Source: a virus
Strand: one strand, 5' to 3'
IMG/VR virus record: IMGVR_UViG_3300031566_000047
Location: 1 to 54,174 of that record
Length of the DNA stretch: 54,174 nt
Below the pieces are notes generated by a model, which was not told the DNA's origin, searched no databases, and saw only the letters and a program-made list of their open reading frames with translations. Positions 20,324 through 29,766 of this stretch are shown here, piece by piece (position 1 is the first letter of the stretch; every line of letters starts with the position of its first letter). A program made the position numbers and the translations under genes.

Positions 20324-20743
20324 TCATAGTGTTGTCTCCCGCGCCGCTGGCTTCTCTTCGACGGTGGTAAGTCTAGCGTCAAGGTCGGCAGCCGCGGCCT
20401 CGATTGCCTTGAGGCGGAACTCGGGGATGTCGGGGGTGTCGCCCTGGCCGAGGGCTTCCAGCGCGGCGAGCGCCTCGGATCGGGAACTGATATGGCCCTG
20501 GAGTTGTGCGAGGTGGGCCGCGTCCGGCTGGTCCTCGGCGACGACCTTGTAGGTGATCTTCGCCGCGTCGAGCGCGTGCGTGATCTCGTCCCGCTCCGCG
20601 GTTGTGTATGCCAGCGCCCGGCCCGCGTCGTCGTGCGGCCATTGCCCCTCTGCGCGCTCAAGCGTATCCCATTCGGCAGGTCGCTTGTACTCTATGCGAC
20701 AGACCAGCGGCTCGACTTGTCCGTCCGTCACCCGGCAGTCCAT
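20324..20743 (-). CDS. Small tail-associated protein (unrecognised)
   Basis: 139 residues, ATG 20743 overlapping the stop of the spike gene (TAATG). N-terminal beta region (CRVTDGQVEPLVCRIEYKRP) and helical C-terminus (SSRSEALAALEALGQG, AIEAAAADLDARLTTVEE). Proteins in this place often are tail-fibre chaperones or tail-tip accessories. That is context-based inference. Confidence 0.6.
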   Translation of the reverse strand: MDCRVTDGQVEPLVCRIEYKRPAEWDTLERAEGQWPHDDAGRALAYTTAERDEITHALDAAKITYKVVAEDQPDAAHLAQLQGHISSRSEALAALEALGQGDTPDIPEFRLKAIEAAAADLDARLTTVEEKPAARETTL

Positions 20744-21966
20744 TATGTGTTGTCCGCCGCGTCGGTATTGGTCCCGGCATCCGTGAGGCCAGCGGCGCAG
20801 GTGCGCCACGCGTTGTCGTGGACGCGGGCCTCTCTGACGCGGACATTGACTAGGTGGCAACCCGTCGCGAAGTCGAGCACGAGGTTATCGGCGATCTTGG
20901 CATCATCGAAATTTGACCCGGCGGCCCCCGAAGTTAGCCATATCCCAATGCCAACGTCGCCAGCGCTCACGAACGTGTTTTCATCTATGACGCAACCCAC
21001 CCAGTTGCCCGCGCCAAAGGTGTATGCTTGCGCCCCGAACCACGCACCAGGATCATCGGCCACTATGATATTTCCGCTCAATCGTACATGATTAGAGTCG
21101 CGGATATACAGGGCGCTGCAGGCTGTCCCCGCCCCGGTCAGGCGCACCCGGTTCCGCGTTACGAAGCTGCGATCAGCCGACCAGATGATGATGCAGTATG
21201 GCGTTCCGATACTCGTGCTGATGATGTGGCAACCGTCTAGTTCGCAGTCAGTCACCGCAGACAGATAAATGAGATAGGGTCCCGTGTTGCTGTTATGAAG
21301 GAACTGGCAGCGATGGAAACGATGGCGCGCCCCGCTCGTGTAGAAATAGAGGAAGCTCTTGGCATTCGGTATCGGCCCCTCAAAGTACACATTCTCGATG
21401 AGCCAATCCGAACAGCCCGATGCGTTCACGCAGTTCCCCGTCTTGCCCGCCGGAAAGATCACGCTGAGATCGCGGACCTGCACGCCGTTCTTACTCGTCG
21501 CAGAGATACAGTGGGTTGCGCCGGCAGCCGTGAAGTTCAGCACGACGCCGTCGCGGCTTGCTCCCAGGATCGCGATGTTATTGGCGGGGATCGTGATAGT
21601 AGCGGCAATGTCGTAAGTCCCGCCCAGAATGAGCACCGTGTCGCCAGCCGCGCACGCCTCGATAGCCGTTTTCGGGTCGGAGTAGGGCGCGCCGGTCGGC
21701 GCGACGATTCGGAGCTTTGCACGCGGCGCGAGGAGGTACTGACTGTGGTCGTCATTGAGGAGTGCCGTCAGCGCGTTGTGTGCGTGCGTGTGCGCGCCCA
21801 CGGCCGCCGCGGTGCGACCGTATCCGCCCGGCGCCCTGAGCGAGCTGTAGACGGCGGGGGGAACCAGAATCCCGCTGCCGCCACGCCCCATAGCAGAACC
21901 GCCTACGGCGGTGCCGAGGCGGGCGAATCTGCTGCGTCTTCCGATTTGTGCGATGGTCTGTCTCAT
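20743..21966 (-). CDS. Tail spike / right-handed beta-helix protein
   Basis: 407 residues from ATG 21966 (overlapping the previous stop). After a head-binding-like region with AHTHAHNALTALLNDDHSQY, residues 90-390 show the repeated pattern of a parallel beta-helix (YDIAATITIPANNIAILGAS, TKNGVQVRDLSVIF, NHVRLSGNIIVADD, CVIDENTFVSAGDVGIGIWL). Such spikes bind or cleave surface polysaccharide. This is a candidate receptor-binding protein. Confidence 0.8.
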   Translation of the reverse strand: MRQTIAQIGRRSRFARLGTAVGGSAMGRGGSGILVPPAVYSSLRAPGGYGRTAAAVGAHTHAHNALTALLNDDHSQYLLAPRAKLRIVAPTGAPYSDPKTAIEACAAGDTVLILGGTYDIAATITIPANNIAILGASRDGVVLNFTAAGATHCISATSKNGVQVRDLSVIFPAGKTGNCVNASGCSDWLIENVYFEGPIPNAKSFLYFYTSGARHRFHRCQFLHNSNTGPYLIYLSAVTDCELDGCHIISTSIGTPYCIIIWSADRSFVTRNRVRLTGAGTACSALYIRDSNHVRLSGNIIVADDPGAWFGAQAYTFGAGNWVGCVIDENTFVSAGDVGIGIWLTSGAAGSNFDDAKIADNLVLDFATGCHLVNVRVREARVHDNAWRTCAAGLTDAGTNTDAADNT

Positions 21967-24182
21967 ACCGGATACCAGACCGTCTCCCACTCTGTATAGC
22001 AGTCGGGCTTGCGCGGCCCCCAGTGGTGCTTGAGTCCCACTATCGCGAGTCTGTCGGCCGCGTCTATGCCGATTGTTAGGCCGGAGATATAGACGCAGTG
22101 GCGCCGTTCCGCGGTCTCGTAAGCGACCGTGCGCCAGGCGAAGATGTCGGGGTTGCGGAATCCCATCGTGTCCCAGAAGATAGTAGCGAGGTCGTTACAG
22201 TCCGCCTGCGTCACCCAACCCGCGTCCTCGAAGCGTTCCAATCGTCGGAAGCCCCGGTAGTAATCATCGGCTGGGTTGCTCTCACAGTTCACGTCGGCGA
22301 GCCAGCATGTCAGCGGCTCCCCTATTGCCGTTCTGCCGTGCGTCTCCACGCCAGTATAGGAGAAGGCATTGCGCCGGCGCGCTGCCGCCGCGAGTGCCGA
22401 AGTCGTCCCAACGATATTATGAACCGTGCCCGTATCCACGTAGCAGATGGGGCGGGTGCCGATGATACCGGATCGTAAGATGGCGAGTTCCTCTCCGCAG
22501 TACCGCGCTATGCGCTCCATAAATTCCCATGCCAACTGCCCCGGCTGCGCCTGCCACAGCGGTTCCTCGGGACGCCCCCAACTCAGAATCCAGCCCGAGC
22601 AGGAGGCGAAGACGCAGGCCGTCGTATGCCAGCCGCACTTCGCCGCGGCATGGAGGAGGGCATCTTCCGCGTCCCAGCCGTCGAAGACGGGCCAACTCTC
22701 GTCGCACTCGATCTGCCGGGTCCGCGTCGTCGCGTCGGCGATAGTCGCCCGGACGCGCAGGAGATTCGGGCGACCCGGCACCTGCTCCCCTTCCGACCGC
22801 GTGACGTAGCCAGTCAGCATGACGGCCAGCGCCTCCGAATCGTCATCATAACGCCAGCCGAGTTCCAGCTTCGCCCATCGCATGAAGAGATAGTCCGCGA
22901 ACCCCCCGAGGTCGCCCGCGTCCCACACTACGTTAAGTTCAGCATGGGAAACATCTGCCTCATCGTTCTCTACAACGTCGATACTGTCGATCATGTGGGA
23001 GTAGTATTCGGTACTGCCGGCGGAGGGCGCTTGCACGATAGGCGGCCAGTAGGCTCCAGCCGCGTAGAGTTCGGGGAAATACGGAAACTTGTAGGACATG
23101 GGGAGGTTGGCTTGCGGCGCGAGATCGCCCATGCCATCATAGGCGGTGTCGTAGCCCCAGATCGTTTCGACCTCAAGCTCGACGTTGTCGGTTCCGCGGT
23201 GATCGACATTATCAATACTCAATGCCGGATCGACGTCGGCGCCGACGAGTACCGGGACCCAGTGGCGAGTATAGATCATCGGATGATCTGCCCGGATTCT
23301 GTCGGCGTTGCGGATCGGCGAGGTGTAATAGTTCGTGGTGCTGCCCGATTCGACAACGGGATCGGGGCCGACGATGCCATGCAATCCGACGATGGCCTGC
23401 CCGCCCGTGTACTCGACGGTGATCTGGCCGCCTGCATCCGGCCAAATGTCGCCGTCGCCCTGGAAGAAGAACCAGCGGCCGCCCCCGCTAGAAGGACGGA
23501 TACCGATGCCGCCCGCGATATGCATAATCATAAGCGTCAGCGACTTCCAGGTATCGCCCTTGCGGGGATAATCCCAGCCGATATTTCCGATACCCGCGTA
23601 GCTTACGACTCCCCCCGCGAGCCACGTTCCGATGTAGGCTTCGCCGTCATGCGTGATATAGAGTTCGTAGGCGACTTCGTCCCCTGCCGGCGCGGGCGGC
23701 CCCCAGAAGACAGAGAGGTATGGCGGGTATGCTTCGAGGTCGTAGTCGTGCGGTGCTGGCATAGCGGTGAAGGACACGACGAAGTTGGGGGCTTCCGGGT
23801 GAAAGAAGGCGCTCTCGATCTGCCCGTAGGTATCAATGCACCAGAGGCCGGTCAGCGGCGCCGCTCCATCGCCTCCGCCAAACCAGAGTGGCCGTTCTTC
23901 CCAGGTCCCTATGTTCTGCGTCCACTGGTCGAGTTCGGTATGCCAGGGGTAGTGATAGGGCGTCGGGATGCTCAGGGTATACGGTCCGAGTTCCAGGGTA
24001 CTGAATGCCGGCGTTGGCGGTGTTCCGACTGCGCTACCATAGGGATAGCCAAGGTAATCCCACCACTCTTCCCAATCCGCGGCCATAGCCGAATGCCAGG
24101 CCCAGCCGGGGTCTGTGACATATCCCTCGACGCCCTTGGTATAGACGGTGAGACGCGCTATCGGAATGCAACGTTCGGGCAC
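21963..24182 (-). CDS. Large tail-tip / hub protein
   Basis: 739 residues, GTG start directly after the previous TAA. The N-terminal half is rich in Trp/Tyr/Gly and beta strands (FAWRT, GRWFFFQGDGDIWPDAGG). The C-terminal half (DAEDALLHAAAKCGWHTTAC, AQPGQLAWEFMERIARYCGE) resembles tail hub/gpD-like or minor tail proteins. Its place between the collar-like tail protein and the spike fits a tail tip protein. Precise homology cannot be stated. Confidence 0.6.
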   Translation of the reverse strand: MPERCIPIARLTVYTKGVEGYVTDPGWAWHSAMAADWEEWWDYLGYPYGSAVGTPPTPAFSTLELGPYTLSIPTPYHYPWHTELDQWTQNIGTWEERPLWFGGGDGAAPLTGLWCIDTYGQIESAFFHPEAPNFVVSFTAMPAPHDYDLEAYPPYLSVFWGPPAPAGDEVAYELYITHDGEAYIGTWLAGGVVSYAGIGNIGWDYPRKGDTWKSLTLMIMHIAGGIGIRPSSGGGRWFFFQGDGDIWPDAGGQITVEYTGGQAIVGLHGIVGPDPVVESGSTTNYYTSPIRNADRIRADHPMIYTRHWVPVLVGADVDPALSIDNVDHRGTDNVELEVETIWGYDTAYDGMGDLAPQANLPMSYKFPYFPELYAAGAYWPPIVQAPSAGSTEYYSHMIDSIDVVENDEADVSHAELNVVWDAGDLGGFADYLFMRWAKLELGWRYDDDSEALAVMLTGYVTRSEGEQVPGRPNLLRVRATIADATTRTRQIECDESWPVFDGWDAEDALLHAAAKCGWHTTACVFASCSGWILSWGRPEEPLWQAQPGQLAWEFMERIARYCGEELAILRSGIIGTRPICYVDTGTVHNIVGTTSALAAAARRRNAFSYTGVETHGRTAIGEPLTCWLADVNCESNPADDYYRGFRRLERFEDAGWVTQADCNDLATIFWDTMGFRNPDIFAWRTVAYETAERRHCVYISGLTIGIDAADRLAIVGLKHHWGPRKPDCYTEWETVWYPV

Positions 24183-26090
24183 TTAGACCTCCGCCCAGCT
24201 TCCGGTCGCGTTCGATGGCATGACGGCGCAGCGAAAGAGCCGGGAATCGCCGGCTACGTCCTGAAATCCAAAGAGCAAACTGGCATCATCGCAACGCCGG
24301 AGGCTACCCTTTGCATAGTCGGCGTCGGGGAAATCGACGGCATCCGTCTCGCACTCGATGGGGACGGCAGTCCAGTCAAACTCGCCCGCGACCGCGTCCC
24401 ACAATCCGCAGGCCTGATACCAACGATAGATACCAGCCTCATTGCGTAACCCCAATCCCACCGCCATAGCGCCCGCGGGCATCACATCCAACTCGACGAA
24501 TTCGAAGCCGTCTCCGATCACTGGTATATCTCCTGCCGGAATCCACTTCTCCCTAGTTAGGAAGCCGGTTCGTATCGGTCCCGGCGTCGGTCGTTCTATC
24601 AGGGCAACGAGAATCGTCCCCGTAAACCATGCCGCGGACAGGTCCCAAACATCGGGTGTCGCGGAGAGTGCGCTGAGGTCGGGGCTATAGTTGTCAGTCA
24701 CTCCGTCGGCGTGAATGTCATCCAGCGCAAGGCCGCCCGCATCGTCAATACCAACGCGCCAGAGGTCGGCGGGGCGGGGGCGGAGTAAACAGGTGGATAT
24801 GGGTTGGCCGACATACCGGATGAGAATAGCATCGTAGTAAGACGGCATCGTGCTTGAGGTGCTGAGACTGGGCGTGGCATTTCCGAGCGAAGCCGTCTTG
24901 CTGCCCCTGAGATACAGGGGATGCGTATGATAGTCCATGCGGCTCGGTCCGCTCGGCCCAGACAAGCATGTCATGGTCGGCCCACCAGTTCCACAGGTAC
25001 CCGTCAGGTCGTGCTCGTGATTTCCGCCCGTAGCATGAGTATGAAGCGGCGTGGTGATAACGTGGGTATGGGTAGGATTGAGAGTGCCCTCAATAGTTCC
25101 GACATTAGCGTCAGTCGCGCCCTTCAGCAACAGGCCTCTATAGTCTGGCAGGCCCTCGCTTCCGTCGCACGCGAGCCAACCGACGGGAATATCATCTGCG
25201 ATCCCATCCCAGAGGGCAAGCAATCCGGGGGCAATACGCCCGGCGGCAGACCCTTCCGCGAGATGAACACAGAGGCATCTAGGGTCCCCGGCCACTGCCG
25301 TCTCGATTCCGCAAGTCGTACCGAGTGTATTGTCCTCCATGGCCGCAATACAGCCCGTGATACTGTAAGTATGCTCGTGGCTTATCGCCATTACCGTCTC
25401 GCCCGTTCCCCTCGTAACGATTGGCGTCGATGCGCCCCACCACCCTGCCACACCCGAACCGGATGCCGTATGGGTATGAGCAATCCATCCGTGTACGTGG
25501 GCCGCCTCGGCGTGCGTATGCCCGACCGATTGCGAACTTCCACCTTCCGCACCGACAGCACCGGCGGCTGGTGTGCCCCGAAGATACCGTTCGTTCTCCA
25601 TCAGGATCGTCCAGCCGAAGGGCAATCTCGCCGCGAGGTCAGTCCAGAACATTACCTCGTCGGCAGACATAGTCGCCGCGCCGTTACTCTTCAGCCAGGT
25701 CCAGTTCCGCCAGAGCGGCAGGTGGTCATCATCAGCCAAATCGAGATCGCTGGAAGCGAGGACGGAGGTCGTAGACCCTATGCTAGCCCCGACGAGCGTC
25801 ATATGTCCGTGCAATATAGCGGGAGCATAATCGGCAAGCGGCTCAATCCAATGGTGCGTAACTCCAGGTGGTGTCACCTCGCGTAGTCCTGTACCATGTG
25901 TATGCGACCCACTCGCCACATGCGTATGCGGCGATGTATGGTTGTGCTCATCTGCCCCGCCAGTGCCGCCAGCCACCGCCGCGCCGCGCGGAAATCTGCC
26001 GTCGAGTTCCGTCACCCTACTCCAGCCAGCACCATACGGCAGGGTGTCCTGGGAGGCAACGATGATTCCAGCGGGGATGACGACGGCCAT
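24183..26090 (-). CDS. Tail protein with three collar-like, His-rich units
   Basis: 635 residues. Three units contain a WxxxG/GWLxCDG-type sequence with RGxxLRG, followed by His clusters: HNHTSPHTHVASGSHTHG, GHTHAEAAHVHGWIAHTHTA, and HTHVITTPLHTHATGGNHEH. The pattern matches phage tail-collar domains of T4 gp12 type, where HxH pairs bind iron. A beta-rich C-terminal 150 residues follows. Three metal-binding units in one chain is unusual. Likely a fibre or tail-tip adhesin. Confidence 0.75.
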   Translation of the reverse strand: MAVVIPAGIIVASQDTLPYGAGWSRVTELDGRFPRGAAVAGGTGGADEHNHTSPHTHVASGSHTHGTGLREVTPPGVTHHWIEPLADYAPAILHGHMTLVGASIGSTTSVLASSDLDLADDDHLPLWRNWTWLKSNGAATMSADEVMFWTDLAARLPFGWTILMENERYLRGTPAAGAVGAEGGSSQSVGHTHAEAAHVHGWIAHTHTASGSGVAGWWGASTPIVTRGTGETVMAISHEHTYSITGCIAAMEDNTLGTTCGIETAVAGDPRCLCVHLAEGSAAGRIAPGLLALWDGIADDIPVGWLACDGSEGLPDYRGLLLKGATDANVGTIEGTLNPTHTHVITTPLHTHATGGNHEHDLTGTCGTGGPTMTCLSGPSGPSRMDYHTHPLYLRGSKTASLGNATPSLSTSSTMPSYYDAILIRYVGQPISTCLLRPRPADLWRVGIDDAGGLALDDIHADGVTDNYSPDLSALSATPDVWDLSAAWFTGTILVALIERPTPGPIRTGFLTREKWIPAGDIPVIGDGFEFVELDVMPAGAMAVGLGLRNEAGIYRWYQACGLWDAVAGEFDWTAVPIECETDAVDFPDADYAKGSLRRCDDASLLFGFQDVAGDSRLFRCAVMPSNATGSWAEV

Positions 26091-26093
26091 CGC

Positions 26094-26312
26094 CTATGCC
26101 TTGCCCTCTACCGGGTTGCCGAGTTCGTTGATAGTCATCGGGTAGTACACGGTCTTCTCCTGCGCCTCGTCGCCGAGAATCGCCGCGGCGCGGTCCTTCG
26201 CCTCGTCGAGATCGCGCGCAAAGACCCGCACCGTCGTTACGCGCTTCATCTGTCCCTCGGGGCTCATATGTTCCGCGCACGCCAACTCAAACGACCACTG
26301 TGCCTCCGCCAC
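26094..26312 (-). CDS. Small protein after the tape measure gene
   Basis: 72 residues. I chose GTG 26312 because TAGGAGGCG is six bases upstream; the longer start at 26357 overlaps the tape measure gene. AQWSFELACAEHMSPEGQMK and RVFARDLDEAKDRAAAILGD suggest an alpha/beta minor tail or tail-completion protein. Unknown function. Confidence 0.6.
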   Translation of the reverse strand: MAEAQWSFELACAEHMSPEGQMKRVTTVRVFARDLDEAKDRAAAILGDEAQEKTVYYPMTINELGNPVEGKA

Positions 26313-26322
26313 GATTCGCCTC

Positions 26323-29300
26323 CTAGTAGTTTTGGTACGTCTCCTCGTGCTCGACATGTCGGTCCCACCATACGTCTATCGCTTCATCGGCCGTACGCTT
26401 CAGTTGCTCTTTCGAGTTCACCTCGCCGACGTTGATCACGATGCCCGGTTCATTCGCCTCGGTCGGCCTCCTCGACGCTATCCAATCGGGTCTGTCTCCA
26501 GGCGCGGGTATGTCTTCGAGCCGCCAGTCGGGGTTATCACCCAGAATCGGCGTCCGATCCATCCGCCAGTCGGGGATCGCGGCGGGGGCCGTTATCTCGT
26601 CCGGCCTCCAGTCGGGAATCTCTCGGGGCGCCCGCTCTGGAATGAGCGGAAGATCGTCAAAGGTGACGGGGATTTGTGCTCGCGCGGCCCGCAGTACCGC
26701 GGATTCTATGCGGTCCATTCCACTCAGAAGTTCGTCGGGATGCGTTGCGGCACCCGGAGGCATCCAGTCATCGGGGAGGCGGAACTCGCTTGCGAAGACT
26801 TCCTGCCCTCGGAGTCCTGGCGACGGTTGCTCCTCGTTCCATCCCTGGACCTTACTGTCATCCATCCTCGCGAGTTGCTGGAGTAACGCTGTCTGACCTT
26901 GTGCGACGGCCGCGCCGAGCACGTCCGCCCCCCTCTGCCAGTCGGGGTTATCGCCGGGCGCGGGCACATCCTGGATTCGCCAGTTCGGATTGTCGCCGGG
27001 GGTCGGTAGCCGATCTATCTGCCAGTCGGGATTATCGCCGGGCGCCTGCTCGTAAGCCAGGGGGAAGTCGCCCCACTCTACGGGCGGGCGGGCAACCTGG
27101 AAGTTGGTCTGTGCCGGCACCTCTGCCGCCTGAATCGCCACGCCGACGGGTGGGCCGAGTACATCTGCCCTCGGCCACCAGTCCGGCATATCGACCGCCA
27201 TCCGATCCTGCTCTTCGAGCGCCTTGCGGATCGCCGCGAGATCGGTCTCGGCCCGCTCCCATATCTGAAGAAGCCGAATATCCGCCGGGTTGTTACGGAA
27301 GGCCTCGACTGCCGCGCTAACTTGCCGCTCCTGCCATGCCTCCTGTTCGCGCAGGAAACCAGCGCGCGCTTCGGGCTTCCCCCTGGCCTCGGCAATGCTC
27401 GCCATAAGGCCGTATCGCTGCGCCATCTCCGCGCCACGCAGATAGCCAGGGATGCTCTTGGCCGCGTCCGCCAGAGTCCCCGCGGCTGCCCCCAGGTTGC
27501 CCGCTGCGCCGCTCAAAGAGCCCGCCGCCCCTACCAGTGCCTCTCCCCCGGTAGCGACGCCCCGTGACGCCGCAGTCAAGCCGTCAGCCTTCTCTGCGAG
27601 CTGTTGCCCCCCACGATTCAGGGCGGCGGTCGCCTCCTCTATCGAATCGGCAACGTCCCCGAAGGCCCATACGCCCTCGCCCAACTCGCGGATATCGCCC
27701 TGGGCCTCGCGCCCGCGCCCGAGTTCGAGTCCGGATACGGCCTCCCGCAGACCATAGAGCCACTCGGAGTAGGCCGCCCCTCGTTCTATCGCCGCGCCCT
27801 TCATGCCGCCGAAGAAGCCCTGGCCCTGCTCAAACCGCGCCCGCTGCTCGTCGAAGAAGGCGGAAGCGGTTGTACCCCATTCCTCGACGCTTTCGCCCAA
27901 CGCCGCCAGTCCCGCGCGCCCCGCCTCATATGCCTTGCCGGTAGCGAGGAAGCCGGTAGCCGCCCCGCCTGCCGCACCCCACGGCCCTAGTGGAGCACCC
28001 GCTAGACCTCCCGCGACCGCCCCCGCGATCTGTGTCTTCAGGGCGGCCACGTCAAGTTCCATGCCCAGGGGAAGTTTGATCGTCGTCCCTAGGCTCTTAG
28101 CCAATGTATCCAGTCGGCCTAGGACCTCCTGCACGATGGCTTGACCCACCGCGACCATCGCATCCATGAAGGTCCGCGCCCAGTCCCATATGCCCTGCCG
28201 CTGCTCAATGAGATAGCCGATAGCGCCGACGATCCGACCGATCCACATGACGACAAAGTTGGCGGCCGTGCCGACCCGGTCCGCGACGGCATCCCATACG
28301 GTGTCCCAGTTCTCCGAGAGCCAGTCGAGCCAGGTGCCGACCTTCTCGCCCGCGGCGTCCATGGCAAGCCCCACGGTATCGACGAGCCGCTGCCAGCGGT
28401 CGCTTTGGGAAATCTCTTCAGCAAGCGCGGACATCCGGTCGGCGATATCGCCTGCACCCTCCAGGACCTTCCGCACCAATCCGGCGAAACTAGAACCGAC
28501 AGTCACAAACATAGCTTGCGCGCGGGCCTTGAACCTATCCCAGGCATAGCCGACAGTAGCTGCAACCTGCGCCAGAGCACTACCAGTCGCGCCCGCCGCC
28601 TGACTAATTGCTGCCAGGTCCGACGAGAAGCTGGAAGCCTCGCCCCGCGTCAGCGACATGGCTGCTCGTAATGCCCGCATTTCCAAGCCCATGTTAGCAA
28701 GGGCCGCGGGGTTGCCTGCGGCCAGTCGATTAAGGGCGTCGATAGCGCCGGCGAGTCCCTTGGTGCGGATGAAGGTGGAGGCCTGTTCTACGCCGACCGT
28801 CCGAAGTGCGTCCGCGAACTCCTTCGCGGGATCGAGGAAGCTTAGCATAATCCGCTGGAGCGAGGTCCCGGTCATCGACGCGTCAATACCTGCTTTTGTC
28901 ATCGTCGCAAATGCCGCACCGACTTCTTCTATCTGCACTCCTGCGGCTGCCGCCGTAGCAATGGCGGGGCCGATGGCCTGGGCCAAATCTCCGAACGTGA
29001 TAATGCCGAGTTCGACCGTCTTGAACATCACATCCGAGATATAGCCAGCCTTCTCGGCAGCCATGCCATAGGCCTGAAGGGTACTAACGATCAGGCGGGA
29101 GGCGGTGGCCACGTCCGTCATACCGGCAACGCTGGCCTCAGCCGCGACGCGCACGATCTTCAGGCCTTCGGCACCCTTGAATCCGGCCGAAGCTACGTCG
29201 TAGAGACCACGGGCAACTTCGGCAGGAGCCTTGCCGATGTCGCGGGCTATCGCGAGGGCGTCGGCAGAGAGTTGGGCGAGGCTAGCGTCCGTCGTCCGAG

Positions 29301-29766
29301 TGATGGTGTTGACGTAGCGCATCATCATCTCGAACGAGGCTGCTTCCCGCGTCGATATCGTAAATGCCGCAGCCGCCGCTAGTCCCGCGATCAGGGCCGC
29401 TCGCGTGAATGCCTGGAGTGCCCTTACGCCGGTCTCGGCAATCCAGGTCACGATGCTCCGGCCGAGGTTCACCACGGCGGTGAGAATACCGCGGAACACA
29501 TCTAGGGCTCGGATTCCGAGCGCGGCGATACCGACCAGCGGTGCCCGCAGGGATACGCCGATGAACTGGACGGCCCGACCAAGCATCGAAGCGCGTCCAG
29601 CCGCCATAGACATACTCTCCCCGGCCTCGCGCATGGTGCGGCCGGCTTCCCGCCGCAGGCGCTGGACGTGATCGATAGTGCGCTGGAGCGACCCGCCGAA
29701 CTGTCTCAGCGGGCCCTCTGCGCGGTTTACGGCTTCAAGCACAACTTCAAGTCGTCTTCGTTCCAC
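26323..29766 (-). CDS. Tail tape measure protein
   Basis: 1147 residues, GTG start at 29766 immediately after the frameshifted chaperone frame ends. The TP901-type core (REAASFEMMMRYVNTITR, YDVASAGFKGAEGLKIV, VSTLQAYGMAAEKAGYISDV) lies at about 150-400, and hydrophobic segments follow. At about 1.5 angstrom per residue it would set a tail near 170 nm. The C-terminal part carries seven 14-residue PxDNPDWR-type repeats in two blocks. The protein spans the tail lumen and helps eject DNA. Confidence 0.9.
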   Translation of the reverse strand: MERRRLEVVLEAVNRAEGPLRQFGGSLQRTIDHVQRLRREAGRTMREAGESMSMAAGRASMLGRAVQFIGVSLRAPLVGIAALGIRALDVFRGILTAVVNLGRSIVTWIAETGVRALQAFTRAALIAGLAAAAAFTISTREAASFEMMMRYVNTITRTTDASLAQLSADALAIARDIGKAPAEVARGLYDVASAGFKGAEGLKIVRVAAEASVAGMTDVATASRLIVSTLQAYGMAAEKAGYISDVMFKTVELGIITFGDLAQAIGPAIATAAAAGVQIEEVGAAFATMTKAGIDASMTGTSLQRIMLSFLDPAKEFADALRTVGVEQASTFIRTKGLAGAIDALNRLAAGNPAALANMGLEMRALRAAMSLTRGEASSFSSDLAAISQAAGATGSALAQVAATVGYAWDRFKARAQAMFVTVGSSFAGLVRKVLEGAGDIADRMSALAEEISQSDRWQRLVDTVGLAMDAAGEKVGTWLDWLSENWDTVWDAVADRVGTAANFVVMWIGRIVGAIGYLIEQRQGIWDWARTFMDAMVAVGQAIVQEVLGRLDTLAKSLGTTIKLPLGMELDVAALKTQIAGAVAGGLAGAPLGPWGAAGGAATGFLATGKAYEAGRAGLAALGESVEEWGTTASAFFDEQRARFEQGQGFFGGMKGAAIERGAAYSEWLYGLREAVSGLELGRGREAQGDIRELGEGVWAFGDVADSIEEATAALNRGGQQLAEKADGLTAASRGVATGGEALVGAAGSLSGAAGNLGAAAGTLADAAKSIPGYLRGAEMAQRYGLMASIAEARGKPEARAGFLREQEAWQERQVSAAVEAFRNNPADIRLLQIWERAETDLAAIRKALEEQDRMAVDMPDWWPRADVLGPPVGVAIQAAEVPAQTNFQVARPPVEWGDFPLAYEQAPGDNPDWQIDRLPTPGDNPNWRIQDVPAPGDNPDWQRGADVLGAAVAQGQTALLQQLARMDDSKVQGWNEEQPSPGLRGQEVFASEFRLPDDWMPPGAATHPDELLSGMDRIESAVLRAARAQIPVTFDDLPLIPERAPREIPDWRPDEITAPAAIPDWRMDRTPILGDNPDWRLEDIPAPGDRPDWIASRRPTEANEPGIVINVGEVNSKEQLKRTADEAIDVWWDRHVEHEETYQNY
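26488..27047 (-). repeat. Two blocks of 42-base repeats encoding PxDNPDWR units
   Basis: Three 14-residue units (PGDNPDWQIDRLP, PGDNPNWRIQDVP, PGDNPDWQRGADV) are followed, after about 110 residues, by four (PREIPDWRPDEIT, PAAIPDWRMDRTP, LGDNPDWRLEDIP, PGDRPDWIASRRP). The conserved core is DNPDWR. The span given covers both blocks and the sequence between them. Confidence 0.8.

Noticed and set aside
22626-24449. 607-codon open frame on the plus strand opposite the large tail protein
   Set aside because: It lies fully antisense to a better supported gene with coherent protein-like sequence, has no ribosome site, and such frames are common in GC-rich DNA.
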